NCBI GenBank assembly: GCA_964019415.1
Contig: OZ025881.1
Coordinates: forward strand, 2,639,280-2,703,279
Length of the DNA: 64,000 nucleotides
DNA from: Ianthella basta
Lineage: Eukaryota > Porifera > Demospongiae > Verongiida > Ianthellidae
Direction of reading: 5' to 3'
Shown one piece after another: positions 47,898-58,920 of this stretch; position 1 is the first letter of the stretch; each line of letters begins with the position of its first letter. A model generated the notes under the pieces. That model searched no databases and was not told the DNA's origin. It saw only the letters and a list, made by a program, of their open reading frames with translations. The translations under genes and the position numbers were made by a program.

Positions 47898-49799
47898 AGA
47901 CAATAGTATGCATAATTTGTAAACAAGTTTAGAGTATGTTGTACATGTGCAGATATAGAATTTTGACAACAGGAAATGTTATGGAATAACATTAGGCTGT
48001 AGAAGTAGTGCCTACAACAACCTCTCATTAGCTAATACATAAGATTTACATTATTCTTGCTCCCCAAATGATCACCTGTCACTTATAGTATGCTTTGCTG
48101 TGCCCAAATGCATTGTCACACTGCTGACGGTAGTCACAAGACTACCAAAACACCTAGCTGGCTGGCTAATTCCACATAGCTATGTAACTTAGTGAGCTTC
48201 TCCAAACATGACCAGACCACAATAGCAAGCACAGCTCAATCTCTAGACCTACATGTTACCAATGTACTACACTTGATTGTGCATGTCAACAGAGCTAGCT
48301 AAGCTGGCTATCCTCCTAATCAGCCATACCGCTAAGCATACAGTTAGCTCATACACGAGGAGGGTCCAGAGACCGCAGGGTTAGCTAGCTATAAGCATAG
48401 CTACTTCACTGAAGAACAGTAGATCAACAACAACACACATACGTTAACATACAATACTTAGTGTCTAACAAAATTTCTAACTGAATACACAGTTACTGCT
48501 CACGGAAGGTCTGTGACCGTGCAGTTGGGGATAGCTTTTTCATAACTAAGGTAACCCGGGGTATTTCTGATCAATATTTCGCATTGACAAATTCTTTTGA
48601 AGAGTGCTCTTGATCTAAGAAATGAATAGCCAGCTAATCAAGGTCCTACTATGTATGTGCTACGACTCACAGAAAATCTGCATGGATCAGTTGCTCGCTT
48701 CCCTTGTAAAACTAAGTTTGAGAAAGCATGCATGTTGAAATTCAGGAACTGCTGATTTACGAGGTATTTCCGATCACTGGCTAAACGTAGCTGAAGACGA
48801 TTGCATTTGCACTGGCGTTGGTCATAGTGGTGTGACTATATGATGAGAGGCAGGGTACATTGCTTGGAGTTGTAAAGCCAACCTTCCAAGGTTAACTCAA
48901 GTGGTTTACACTTGGACCCCGGGACAAGCCATTTGCTACAGTATCGATGGTGGAAAATGACACAAAATGCAGCACCAACTGCATCAATAAGCTAAGAAGT
49001 GGTTGACAGTACTCCAATTGTCTTAACCGATCGATTTAAAGAGGCGTGCACGAACACCATGAATCAGAACAACAGCATGTGCATGCCGAAGTATTTTCGC
49101 AGCATCTCCTAACTAGAGTTTGCTCTTGCTCTACCACTGGGGGGAGAGCCTGCTTGGAAGGGCATAGTTTGGTCAGTTAAGGTTGTAAGTACTCCAACAC
49201 AGTTATGGCTGGGCGTCTCTGCTTCTGTGGAAAGTACGAAGGGAAATTCAAAGTTTCTTCCCATTCACCCTAACCCTAACCCAACATGGCGGCTTATCAC
49301 CCTACTGCTTCTAAAGGTAACGAGCGACCGGTGTACTAGAAGCAAGCGCCTAACTTTACTGCCAGTTAATATGTAGCTAGGTGTTGTCACTACCGACATA
49401 GCACTGTAGCTGTGCTGGAAAGAGTAGCTTTTGGTAGTATAGGACTGCTTTCTTTGAGTGATCGGAAACACCCCGCGTGATCAGAATTACCTCGGGTTAG
49501 CTTACATGGCCATCAGAGGAACTTACTAATCGTGGCGTTAACGTGTGCAGCAAACGTCCAAAGGGGTTTCGTTACAGCAGAGCAGTTAATTCCCAGCCAG
49601 TCAAGTTGACCTTGATTGCGGTTCACTGCCGGAAATCTTGCGACTAAACAAAACAATGACCAATATCCGACCAATATATATACTTCTTTTCCGCAGGTCT
49701 GACCATCCATGGGTAACGTCCACGCAGGAAGTGCAACTGCCTCCATTTGACAAAGTATATAGGAACTTCAGCTGAATGAAGGGAATTCCCCTTGTGCAC

Positions 49800-51037
49800 A
49801 TGGCCGCATCTGCAAGAAATCAACTTAGCACTTGGAAAGAGTCCAGGCAAGGGATACAACTGCAAGTTTCGTCCCTAAAGAACCTCTCGGAACAACTCCA
49901 AAGTGTATCTTTGTCAAGAGACCAAGCCCTGTGTGGCAGCTTTCCTGAGCTGTCTGTAAGGGTCGAAGGGAAGATTATAAGTTCCATGCATTAGGCACCA
50001 GAACACATCAAGAGGAACTGGTAAGGAACAGTGGACGTAGACTGTGGCATAGCATACTTGAGCTGTTGGGGGCAAGTGCACAAGAATACACCAACCCCAT
50101 CACCTATATAAAGTAACTAGTAACTATAGTAACTATCATAGGATGACTAATCTTTAGCTCCACTTTCCCATAGGCAAACCAGGGTGTTCATTTGTATACT
50201 TGTGTGTAATTGAAAGTCACAAAGCAGTCACTGTTCCCCTAATCTGAGTGACTGTCATTAATAGTTCCTTCCCTCTTCGCAGGGCTGCTATGCAAGAAAG
50301 TGCTAGTACATTGGAGAGGCAAAGTCAGAAAGCTCAAGAATTGCTGGACAAGATCTCTGAAGTGACTTCACTGGATTATGTCCATCAGCGTACGTCTTGG
50401 TCTTTCTCAATTGTGGACCAAGCTGAATGGTTAAAGGATACAGCCTTCTGCTGTCAAAGGGAGTATCCTATACATACATACATACATACATACAATGTGA
50501 CCTGTTGGATCCAGGCACCAGTTGGGTCTTCTGCCTAGCCATGGGAAGAGAGCTGGCCACTCTAGACTACCTGCATGGTTCCCAGTTAGTGGTTGGAATA
50601 TAGCTACCGCATTTTGTGCAACATTAACTGTGATACGTACATAGACATATAAAAAGTAGCATGACTGTACGAAATATGTGCTCATAATACAATATGGCAC
50701 TAAGTATTGATCCTATTACATGCACTGATGTATGTGGCCTTAACAGAATGCTATTGCAGACTTGCCAACAAGGAGGGACTGATTGAAAGTGTAGTGAAGA
50801 GCCGGCTCTCTCCCAAACAACTTAGCTGTGTGTGTGAGGAGTGGGACAGAGGAGTGGAAGGGATGGAGGCTCACCAGAGAGGTGTGTTAGATGGCTATCT
50901 TAAATACTGTACGTGTGTGTATGTACACTTGCACTAATATATATAAGAGCATGTTACATGAGCCCCGTTCTCTGCTGTGGTCTGCAGACATTGAAGCATT
51001 CCTGGAGTACACCTGTTGGGCTATGGACAATCAGTGA
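49800..51037 (+). pseudogene. AIRIM: AIRIM-like gene copy, unit D (four exons, nonsense in exon 1)
   Basis: Exons are 49800-50020, 50283-50462, 50760-50881 and 50988-51037, with canonical splice sites. Exon 1 has lost 30 bases in frame after the second codon (10 residues) and has TAG in place of CAG at 49992-49994, which ends translation after about 60 codons (ISSMH-stop). Exon 2 is full length (180 bases, with the EVTSLDYVHQR segment lost from A'). Exons 3 and 4 are open and end in TGA. One substitution would restore the frame, so decay is recent; read-through or use of an internal start cannot be excluded. Confidence 0.8.
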
Positions 51038-51100
51038 CCCCAAACTGTCCCACACTCGGTGCCCTACAAGTCAGTTTACCATACTATGCACAGCTAGCAC

Positions 51101-51776
51101 TAGCCTCGTCCCCAGGCCGTCTGCGATAATTAGCGTGGGCTGGAAGGACGGCCTGGTGTACACTGTTGCGATTGCACAACTTTTTCCCCCAAAAGTAGGG
51201 GAACGGAATCTGACACGCCAGTATATTATCCGTATAACGTTCAAGGGCGGATTCAGTGAAGGCGCATTAATACTCTCTTTTTTGTGTCGGACTGCCTGGC
51301 ATCACACTGAAACGTGAGCAGCTGGCTGCCGCTCTTCTCTTGTACGAGCGGGAGGACGTTTACTTTTGGTTACCAAGAGACTGTTTGGGATTTCCACTCG
51401 CTACAAGGTGCTGCCTTTTTTCGACATTAAATGTGGTGGTAAGCTGCGAAGTGTAGCTAGTTGGCGGACCTTGCGCAGTGTGTTTGCAATGGGCTGGGGT
51501 TTCGTTCGGCAATTGTGACGGCAGACCGTCGCTTTCCTAGAATGGCATCAACAGATGCTAACTACAGCTTCCTGGAACGTCTCCCTTTGACCCCACTGGG
51601 CTGAACAAGGCATTGGGGTGCTTGGGGATAACCTCCGACAAGCAAATGCAACGCGTACGAAGTCTCGTGGACGTTTGGCACCGAGAATACAAACGCGCCG
51701 TCTTACGGAAGCGTGACGTCATCAAAACAGTGTGTACCAGGCCCTTTTTCTCGCGAAGGGCCTGGGGACGAGGCTA
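51101..51776. mobile_element. Non-autonomous inverted-repeat DNA transposon (9-bp target duplication)
   Basis: The ends are perfect 18-base inverted repeats (tagcctcgtccccaggcc). The element is flanked by a direct repeat agctagcac at 51092-51100 and 51777-51785. Units A, A' and the terminal copy have the unoccupied site with a single agctagcac (645-660 in unit A). Length is 676 bases with no transposase frame. A second internal hairpin (ccaggccctt with aagggcctgg) lies near the right end. A 9-bp duplication suits MULE-type elements; hAT-type (8 bp) is the alternative. Confidence 0.85.
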
Positions 51777-51785
51777 AGCTAGCAC

Positions 51786-52004
51786 ACACTGCCACTAATA
51801 CACATACTGCAATGTCATCATAACTATATACATACAATTGTGTTATACACAATTCATCCATATAAGGCACTGTGTGTAGTCGGTGCATCACATTGTTGTT
51901 GTTCTATGTACATTATGTAATACCTGCAGCTGTACACTCGTGTACATGTGTACTGTACAATGGCCCAAGGATGCTTGCAGAGTGAAGAGTGATATTTTAT
52001 TTCA
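51786..52004. other. 3' flank between the AIRIM copy and the CHTF8 exon fragment, unit D
   Basis: It aligns with 61650-61997 of the terminal locus but has lost a stretch around the gcatatcacacattcc segment that unit A retains. No gene. Confidence 0.5.
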
Positions 52005-52235
52005 TCAATCACGAACTGCTAGTGATAATGTCGAGAACATGGCTTTGTTTTCAATTGTAAATAATAATTTCTTACTGGAGGCTTTTTGTACAATTGGGTT
52101 TGGTCTGTCTGTGAAGGTCAGCTTTTTCTTGATGAAGGCAATAACTTCATACTCTGTTTTGTGTAGTTGATCTGAATCCTGATCAGTGACAAGGTTAACA
52201 TCCATTGCTGTGTCTTCCTTGTCCTCCAGGGCAGC
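52005..52235 (-). pseudogene. CHTF8: CHTF8 last-exon copy with lost stop, unit D
   Basis: After a tatacactcag acceptor the frame encodes the complete CHTF8 C-terminal exon ([11 protein letters not shown] to [20 protein letters not shown], then ASSKK). The TGA of the true gene is TTA here, so the frame runs on for about 20 codons to end AVRD. No CHTF8 first exon is near; a receptor gene takes its place. It is a passenger fragment, more complete than those in A and A'. Confidence 0.8.
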
Positions 52236-53460
52236 CTGAGTGTATATAAACCATATTATGCATTAAAGCACACACATTCACACTGTACATAAATACATCA
52301 ATTGCATACATACACTACACAGACTTTGTCAACTCTAGATCATGTGTATAATGACTGTAAAGTTATTATAATTATAACCCCAATCCAGCATAATTATCAT
52401 TTATATTACAGATGATCCGGCCATTATACATAAATCATAGATAAATGTCATTTAATGAGTTGAATGTAGTTATTGTCAGTGCCCTAACGCACCCTACACT
52501 TCACGTGTTGAGCTAGCAGAAGTGCATGATGTAATGTCAGACAGTGCAAATATTAATGGCGCCATGGTCACTGCATACTAAAACTGAAATGATAGGCCTA
52601 CTATGGCAAACAAATACACTGAGTGTAAGTGGTGTCCTTGATGACTGCCATGACTTTGACTGTGTCTGCAGTCACTGGGAAGCTCTGTCCTGTTTCAGGT
52701 TTTTTTCTCCACCATCAAGACGTGATAAGGGTGTCGGGCCATGTCTCCAGGTGTTCTCTATGTGCTGGCTAAAGACGGCATGATGTCACTTCCACTACTG
52801 GAATATCTCAGGTGTCGCAGGAGTATCTCAGGAAACAGTATGACATCATGCACTACCACTTCCGGAAGCACTGATGACATCACTGCCATACTACAGGTGC
52901 CAGCCTGCACTGGAGCACCTAGGGGGTTGACCACTCCCTTAAAGGCAAAAGAGGCTCCTGCCCCCTATGGGGCAGCTCCTTGGGGTAAAGCTAGCTAGGT
53001 TACTGGCAGGTATAAGCTTGCAGTCAATCGATCCTCGGTATAATCTCATCTCTTAGGTAGGAAGGGATCGATGCATGACATTAATTGTAATTTTATATAC
53101 ATGCAGGATTTCAATTGGCGTTTCAAATTCAACTATGCACAGTTGAAGCAATGGAACATGCTTGCCCCCAATGGCCATCACGCCATCATGCTTAAGGCCA
53201 ACTTTTGATGATCATTTGTTCATCAGCTGTATCTCTAAATAATATGACTTGAACTGACACTTGCAAGCAACCATGAAGCAAATTACTTTGGGAATCAAAC
53301 TGCAGTCAGTTGGTACATTATTATACCAAAAGTATAATTATACAACATACATTCCATGCATGAAAAATAGTATTAATGTGTGCTAGGTGTATATACAAAT
53401 AAGTATGCATCATAGCCACAGTCATGTAACGGTCACAGAGTTGTGGACAGCAAATTTGTT
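52236..53460. other. CHTF8 intron remnant, then 3' flank of receptor copy D
   Basis: Homologous to 932-2142, with small insertions (cat near 52525, tta near 52553). Short open frames differ between copies in frame and sequence. No gene. Confidence 0.5.
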
Positions 53461-56400
53461 CTAGTTGTGAGTCCATCTTGGCTGCACCGGCCGGACATCA
53501 ACAGTTACAGAACTAACAAGGGGGGTACCATCTTGTTCAGAGCCTTGTCCTTCATCTTTGTCTTCAGAATAAGTCTCTAAATGAGACTGTGAGTCATTCA
53601 AGCCTTCCCTAAACCACCCTCCACCAACACCATCATCATCATTATGACCAACACCACCTGCATGTACCAGAGAAGGTATTGACTCATTGTCAGAAGTCTG
53701 CTGTGAGGGACCATTACCAAGGAGATGACGTCGTTCACATTGACAATGTCCCCTTCCCTTGTTGCAAAACCTTTTCTTCACCTTTTGTACAATCCTGTAT
53801 GCTAGCACACCAAAGAAGAAAATGTAAGGCACAATGAGAAGAATAGCAATGGCTACAACATATAATCCAGGGTTCAATCCTGGTTGCACATTTGTGTGGC
53901 CTCCAAGGTGCGCCAAGCAGCTAAGAACAATAATGTTGGTGAAAAGTAGGCAATCTATGACAAAGTGTTTCTTTTGTTGACAAGGTTGCATTAGAGCATG
54001 GATTAGCAGAAAGGAAACACCACATAGAATCTGAATGAAGTACAATAAATAGTACTCAATGTTGAAGGCATCATTGAAGTATACGAGAAGGCGATAAACA
54101 AACCACATTCCTGCATAGAAGTGGTACCTTGCTTTGTAGTGACCTTGGAAGATGGTCAACAGATGAAACACAAATCGTCTATTGTAGAATCGATTTAACT
54201 TGTCACCTAGTCGTGTGCTGCACTTGGTAGCCACTTGTGGGAGAACAGGATAACTGAAGAGAAACAATGGAGGCAGGATCACACCAGTCAGCAGCACTGC
54301 AATTGCAAAAACTCCAAAATATGCATGTGGATATCCAAAGAAAATCCAGTCCCCGCTAAAATACGCTCGTGTAAGACCAGTCTTGATAGCATTATTCCCT
54401 GTCGGCAAATTCAGAGGCCCAGGAGTCAGGATGTGCAGGGAAATTGTAGCTAACTTTCCATATGTGAGGACCAAACAGGTTGCAATGCCATGTACCAGGG
54501 AGGTTCTCTGAGCTAGCAGCTGTCGGAATCTGTAGAAGAATAGGTTCACCTTGACGCAAAAGTTGTGGCAGCAACGGCAGCACCATCCTCGATCCTGGCA
54601 GTAGCACAATACCCATACAAATACAATCAAAAGAAAAGGATAGAAAGCAAATATGTAGTCTAGGGCAAGGGCCTCGAGTGGGGAGTCAAGTTCAGACACA
54701 CAAAAGAGGTGGCTCCATGAATCGGGAACTAAACGGCTAAACTGCAAACTCCAAAATTCATAAGGAATTAGAAGGTACTGCAAAATACTATCTTCATCAC
54801 AAGCACAGTACTGCAGATTCAGAGAGAGTGCAACTTGGTTGAAGAATACAAAAGAACACAAAGAGCCCCCAACCACATTAAAGTCTAGCAGTAGGACTAT
54901 GGCTATGACCAGAGTGGAAAGGAAGAGTTGCAAGGTGAACCACAGCACCCACGCACCAGCAGAGGATGGCTCTCTGCATTTTTCACTTCCGCATTCAAAA
55001 GTAGGAGCTACTGAAGTTAGGATTACACCATAGGTGCAAGTGCCACACAGCACACCTTTATGAAATGAATGACAGACTCCTTCTTCTGGGTTTGCAATGT
55101 TGAGGGGAATGTTTCTACTTACATTGGATGCCCTGACATTGCAATATGGGCAATCGCCTGACACAAGCGGAGTATGATGTGGTGGACCAATATACCCTAC
55201 CCAGTAGTGATTGTTACGGAAGAGTTCAATCTCGTTTCCATCATTATAACAAATGATCCCCTGCAGGTAACCAGGAGAGGAGCTGTTACTGCTACAGTCA
55301 CATCTGTCATAGGACACAGTGTCCTCTTCGGATGAGAGTGGGATGGGGCTGACTGTGGAGGAATTCACATTAGTAGTCCCAGGAGGACATGCAGTGATGG
55401 TGGCATTAAAGTGAAACACCATGACAGGATCAGATAAAGTGCGGAGCTCCACTTTGTGACTTACATTTACCTCAATGCCTTTCTTCTTCACAAACGATAT
55501 ATCCCGTACCGTGTAGGTGTAATCCGAGGACACCTGTATGCTTTCTTCAGTAACATTAACGCTACTCGCCTTCACAGTGGCATAGAAAGGAACAGTAACT
55601 GAATTGTTGAAGTCATCAACTGGATCAAAGTTATGACCAGCACTCAGATCAATCAATTGACCAGGGAAAGTGGTTATACTCATTTTACCACCTTTTGATG
55701 AAATGTTTGATGCAGCAGTCAAGATATAGCCATTTCCATCATCATATTCAAAGGCTATCCAAACAGGAGGCCGAAAAACATTATCCCTGGCAGAAAGGCT
55801 GTCATTGACAGATTCACCTGGACTTCCCCACATACATGGGTACACTGATGATACATATATATCACTTCCCCCATTGCTGGCAGTGTTATTCACAAAATGC
55901 AACTTGCAATCCCACTCTGATGTATTTTTCCACCATTCAAAATAGCGAAACACGCAGTCTCTAGATGCCAAGATTTGGTGTCCCCCAGAGGACTCAGAGT
56001 ACACAGCTCCACCCTTACCAGCTGCCTTATTATGTTTAAAAGACAATTTGGATCCATCATACAAGGTTACCCAACCACTAGCAAAAGCTGCAATACCACC
56101 TCCATCGCGAGCAAAGTTGTATTTGAAAATACCAGAAGCATTTGGTTTAAAATTAGCTCCAGTGCCAACTACCACAATTGCAGAGCCAGTGTTACCATCA
56201 AATTTGCAGATTCCTTCTACATCAAACTGCACACCATAGCTGTAGAAGGTTCCCATTCCCATCATAAACAAATCTGCCTCCTGATCATAATCAACAGAGT
56301 TGTCAACAAATGTGCACTCACTAACTGTCACAATTGGGTGCACACCCGAGCTAACCAAACTCCATGGCAAAAAGCACACAGCAGAGCCAACTCGAGCAAC

Positions 56401-57657
56401 ATTTCCTGCAAAAAGGCAGGAGTCCATTTTAAGTTGATTGGAAGCATCAAACAAATTCTGTTCACGTCCAGTAAGAAAGCTCAGTCCACCACCAAATAAG
56501 GCTGTATTCCCGAAGAAGAATGAAGTACCAAAGTATACTTCATTCCCAGAAACAGAGTTAGCCTCATTGTACAAAAGAAATGCAATTCTGACACCTCCTC
56601 CACCCCCGCCATCTGCTGTGGTACTTCTATAGCATGAATTATTTTGAAAAATGCTGTAATGATTGACAGAAAATGAGTTGTTTTGTGCTCTGTCATGAAA
56701 CTCACTGAACAATCCACCACCAAAACTGGCCTGATTTCCAATAAAATGACATTCATTGACATTGATGACATTGTTTGACGAGTTCCCACTGAAGTATACT
56801 GCCATTCCCCCTCCTCTGCCAAATGATTGATGGATGGAACGATTAGGAGTGATGAACTGTGTGTCATACTGTGACATGATGCGGGCAGTGTTTTCGGTGA
56901 AGGAACAGTTGGTGATCAAGTACTCTGCACCTGAGAGTTCATTGCCACATTCATCGTCCTCATAGTGACCAGGAGGGCAGTAAGGAAACTCAATGTTCAC
57001 ACCACCACCACCGTACAGGGTGTCTGGCATGTTCTCAGGAATACCATTGTGATGAAACACTGATGAGGTGATGCTCACTCTGCCACCTGTCTCATACAGC
57101 ACCAGACCCACACCAATGGTCTCATTGATGTGGACATTCTTAATCACAACATCTCTGCACCTCCAAATGTACAGACCAACCTGAAATGGAACAGTGTGCA
57201 GCTCGGACACTTTGCCAATACTAGTGCTGGGTCTACTCTGTGAACAGTTGAACAGAGTCAAGTCTGAGATGGTGAGGTTGGTCATATTCACGAAGGCAAG
57301 ACCACTTGCATCTAAACAGTCTACTATTGTCTCCTCTGCACCTGACCCCTGCACTACTAGTCCTTCAAGCCGGCTGAGTGTAGTGTTGTAGATGGTCCCA
57401 AGGTCTTGAGTCAAGTGGAAGGTCCCAGGTCCTATCAGGAACTGTGTCAAGTTGGTGATAGTGCACTTAGTGAATGCGTAGTGCAGCGTTTCACAGCTAG
57501 CGTTTCCTTGCAGGCAAGCAGGACCATTTGTGCCGTTGACAGAGATGTGGATAGTCTTAGCGCAGTTGGCAGGCTCAGCAGCAGTGCATTGCACAACTAC
57601 ACATGCAAGGGCGACAAAGAACACCACATACACATTCATGCTTCTTGAATCCACCAT
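53461..57657 (-). CDS. Beta-helix multi-span membrane protein, copy D (intact, 1,398 aa)
   Basis: Single exon, longest of the set. The signal peptide differs slightly (MNVYVVFFVALACV). The ladder at about 250-720 is closest to copy C. The tail (DSQSHLETYSEDKDEGQ, ending QPRWTHN) and the 3' flank are closest to A and A', including the HNDDDGVGGGW stretch. This suggests exchange between units. Four extra residues (HCQC-type, GRGHCQCERRH against GRGQGERRH) sit at the start of the tail. Cys-rich linker and membrane spans are as in B'. It is divergent from the intact AIRIM gene, with about 2 kb between start codons. Role inferred to be at the cell surface; family uncharacterised to my knowledge. 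Confidence 0.85.
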   Translation of the reverse strand: MVDSRSMNVYVVFFVALACVVVQCTAAEPANCAKTIHISVNGTNGPACLQGNASCETLHYAFTKCTITNLTQFLIGPGTFHLTQDLGTIYNTTLSRLEGLVVQGSGAEETIVDCLDASGLAFVNMTNLTISDLTLFNCSQSRPSTSIGKVSELHTVPFQVGLYIWRCRDVVIKNVHINETIGVGLVLYETGGRVSITSSVFHHNGIPENMPDTLYGGGGVNIEFPYCPPGHYEDDECGNELSGAEYLITNCSFTENTARIMSQYDTQFITPNRSIHQSFGRGGGMAVYFSGNSSNNVINVNECHFIGNQASFGGGLFSEFHDRAQNNSFSVNHYSIFQNNSCYRSTTADGGGGGGVRIAFLLYNEANSVSGNEVYFGTSFFFGNTALFGGGLSFLTGREQNLFDASNQLKMDSCLFAGNVARVGSAVCFLPWSLVSSGVHPIVTVSECTFVDNSVDYDQEADLFMMGMGTFYSYGVQFDVEGICKFDGNTGSAIVVVGTGANFKPNASGIFKYNFARDGGGIAAFASGWVTLYDGSKLSFKHNKAAGKGGAVYSESSGGHQILASRDCVFRYFEWWKNTSEWDCKLHFVNNTASNGGSDIYVSSVYPCMWGSPGESVNDSLSARDNVFRPPVWIAFEYDDGNGYILTAASNISSKGGKMSITTFPGQLIDLSAGHNFDPVDDFNNSVTVPFYATVKASSVNVTEESIQVSSDYTYTVRDISFVKKKGIEVNVSHKVELRTLSDPVMVFHFNATITACPPGTTNVNSSTVSPIPLSSEEDTVSYDRCDCSSNSSSPGYLQGIICYNDGNEIELFRNNHYWVGYIGPPHHTPLVSGDCPYCNVRASNVSRNIPLNIANPEEGVCHSFHKGVLCGTCTYGVILTSVAPTFECGSEKCREPSSAGAWVLWFTLQLFLSTLVIAIVLLLDFNVVGGSLCSFVFFNQVALSLNLQYCACDEDSILQYLLIPYEFWSLQFSRLVPDSWSHLFCVSELDSPLEALALDYIFAFYPFLLIVFVWVLCYCQDRGWCCRCCHNFCVKVNLFFYRFRQLLAQRTSLVHGIATCLVLTYGKLATISLHILTPGPLNLPTGNNAIKTGLTRAYFSGDWIFFGYPHAYFGVFAIAVLLTGVILPPLFLFSYPVLPQVATKCSTRLGDKLNRFYNRRFVFHLLTIFQGHYKARYHFYAGMWFVYRLLVYFNDAFNIEYYLLYFIQILCGVSFLLIHALMQPCQQKKHFVIDCLLFTNIIVLSCLAHLGGHTNVQPGLNPGLYVVAIAILLIVPYIFFFGVLAYRIVQKVKKRFCNKGRGHCQCERRHLLGNGPSQQTSDNESIPSLVHAGGVGHNDDDGVGGGWFREGLNDSQSHLETYSEDKDEGQGSEQDGTPLVSSVTVDVRPVQPRWTHN

Positions 57658-57720
57658 TCAGAGGGGGGGGGCAGTTCACACTCAGGTACAACCTGCAAGC
57701 AGACAAGGTGGCATATCTAT
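57658..57720 (-). promoter_or_regulatory. Poly-C tract upstream of copy D
   Basis: A run of 9 C on the coding strand (57663-57671) precedes the ATG. The conserved atatgccacc block lies at 57707-57716, about 50 bases upstream. Role inferred. Confidence 0.35.
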
Positions 57721-58571
57721 AATAGTGACTAGGACCTATCCCATTGAAGTTATCAAGCCACCCATTGCCCCTATCCTTTCCTTTCCTCCGTTTTCCTTCG
57801 ATACTATATCCAGCATCCGTACACACATAAACAGTACATCATCACACTGTAAAAGCTAACCCTTCAAGTTCACCTCTAGCCCTAAGGCATGCAGTGGTCC
57901 GAAATGACCAGGAAGTCAGGGCTAGAAGCAGGTGCTTCCCTACATGAGGAGTATCCAGGGCAATTGACGAATCTTAACTTGCCAATTGCCACTTAATTTC
58001 CGAACTAAGTTTGAAACTGCCCACCCTATGTAAACACTAATTAAACTAAAGCTTTTCAATTGATCAATGAAATACAGCATAATAAATGAGGAACTTCCTA
58101 AACATATCCAATTAGATAAGCAAAATTGAACTAAAGCTTTGTTCGGTTACAATCAAACTGGGCTAGCTATAAACATTCTAACTTGTATTTGCACTATTTT
58201 GCTTAGGCTTCATCAAAACTGTAACTAAAAAACCAGGCTAGGGCATGTTGTACATGTGCAGAAATAGCATTTTGGCAACAGGAAATGTTATGGAATAACA
58301 TTAGGCTGTAGAATTAGTGCTTACAACAACCTCTCATTAGCTAATACATAAGATTTGCATTATTATTGCTCCCCAAATCATCACCTGTCACATATAGTGT
58401 GCTTTGCTGTGCCCAAATGCATTGTCACACTGCTGATGGTAGTCACAAGACTACCACAACACCTAGCTGGCTGGCTAATTCCACATAGTTATGTAACTTA
58501 GTGAGTTTCTCCAAACGTGACAATGACCACAGTAGCAAGCTCAACTCAATCTCTATAGACCTGCTTGTTAC

Positions 58572-58920
58572 TGATGTAGTCTCGCGGGGCCACACCCATT
58601 TCTAGTCTGGCTTGCTAGACCATCCCAAGTAAGCACCCACAGGCGCATAAGGGAAGGGACGCTACCGGGTGCTTATGGAACGGTCTAGCGGGCCAGACTA
58701 ACCCATTTCCTGCCTCCATATTTTATTGTGACGTCATCAGTTGGCAGGCCAACCGATAACGTCATAATAAGAAATGGGCGCTTACAGAACGGTCTAGCAG
58801 GCTAGACTAACCCATTTCCTGCCTCCATTTTCTATTATGACGTCATCGGTGGGCAGGCCGACCGATGACGTCATAATAAGAAATGGAGGCAGGAAATGGG
58901 TCTGGCCCCCGCGAGAATAT
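58572..58920. mobile_element. Fold-back element with tandem TGACGTCA palindromes
   Basis: The terminal inverted repeats (58580-58602 and 58893-58916) begin tctcgcggg. Inside are two related palindromic units (about 58699-58790 and 58810-58901), each built from acccatttcctgcctcc, a TGACGTCA core and its mirror. TGACGTCA occurs at 58729-58736, 58838-58845 and 58866-58873. Unit C shows the unoccupied site (gcttgttaccaatgtac at 48247-48264), so the insert is about 349 bases with a possible tta target duplication. Confidence 0.8.

Larger units (their letters stand above)
45661..49799. other. Long spacer between receptor copy C and AIRIM copy D
   Basis: A patchwork of type II sequence (46520-47670 and 48833-49799), A-like sequence (47930-48545) and pieces unique to this unit (about 46118-46520 and 48547-48830). 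It holds two inverted repeats listed separately, G-rich runs near 47288-47302 and 47431-47453, and ccctaa units at 49268-49280. I find no gene. Confidence 0.5.

Noticed and set aside
50470-50496. (atac)n microsatellite as a splicing feature
   Set aside because: It lies just inside AIRIM intron 2 and varies in length, but the exon ends at the gtatcc donor before it in every copy.
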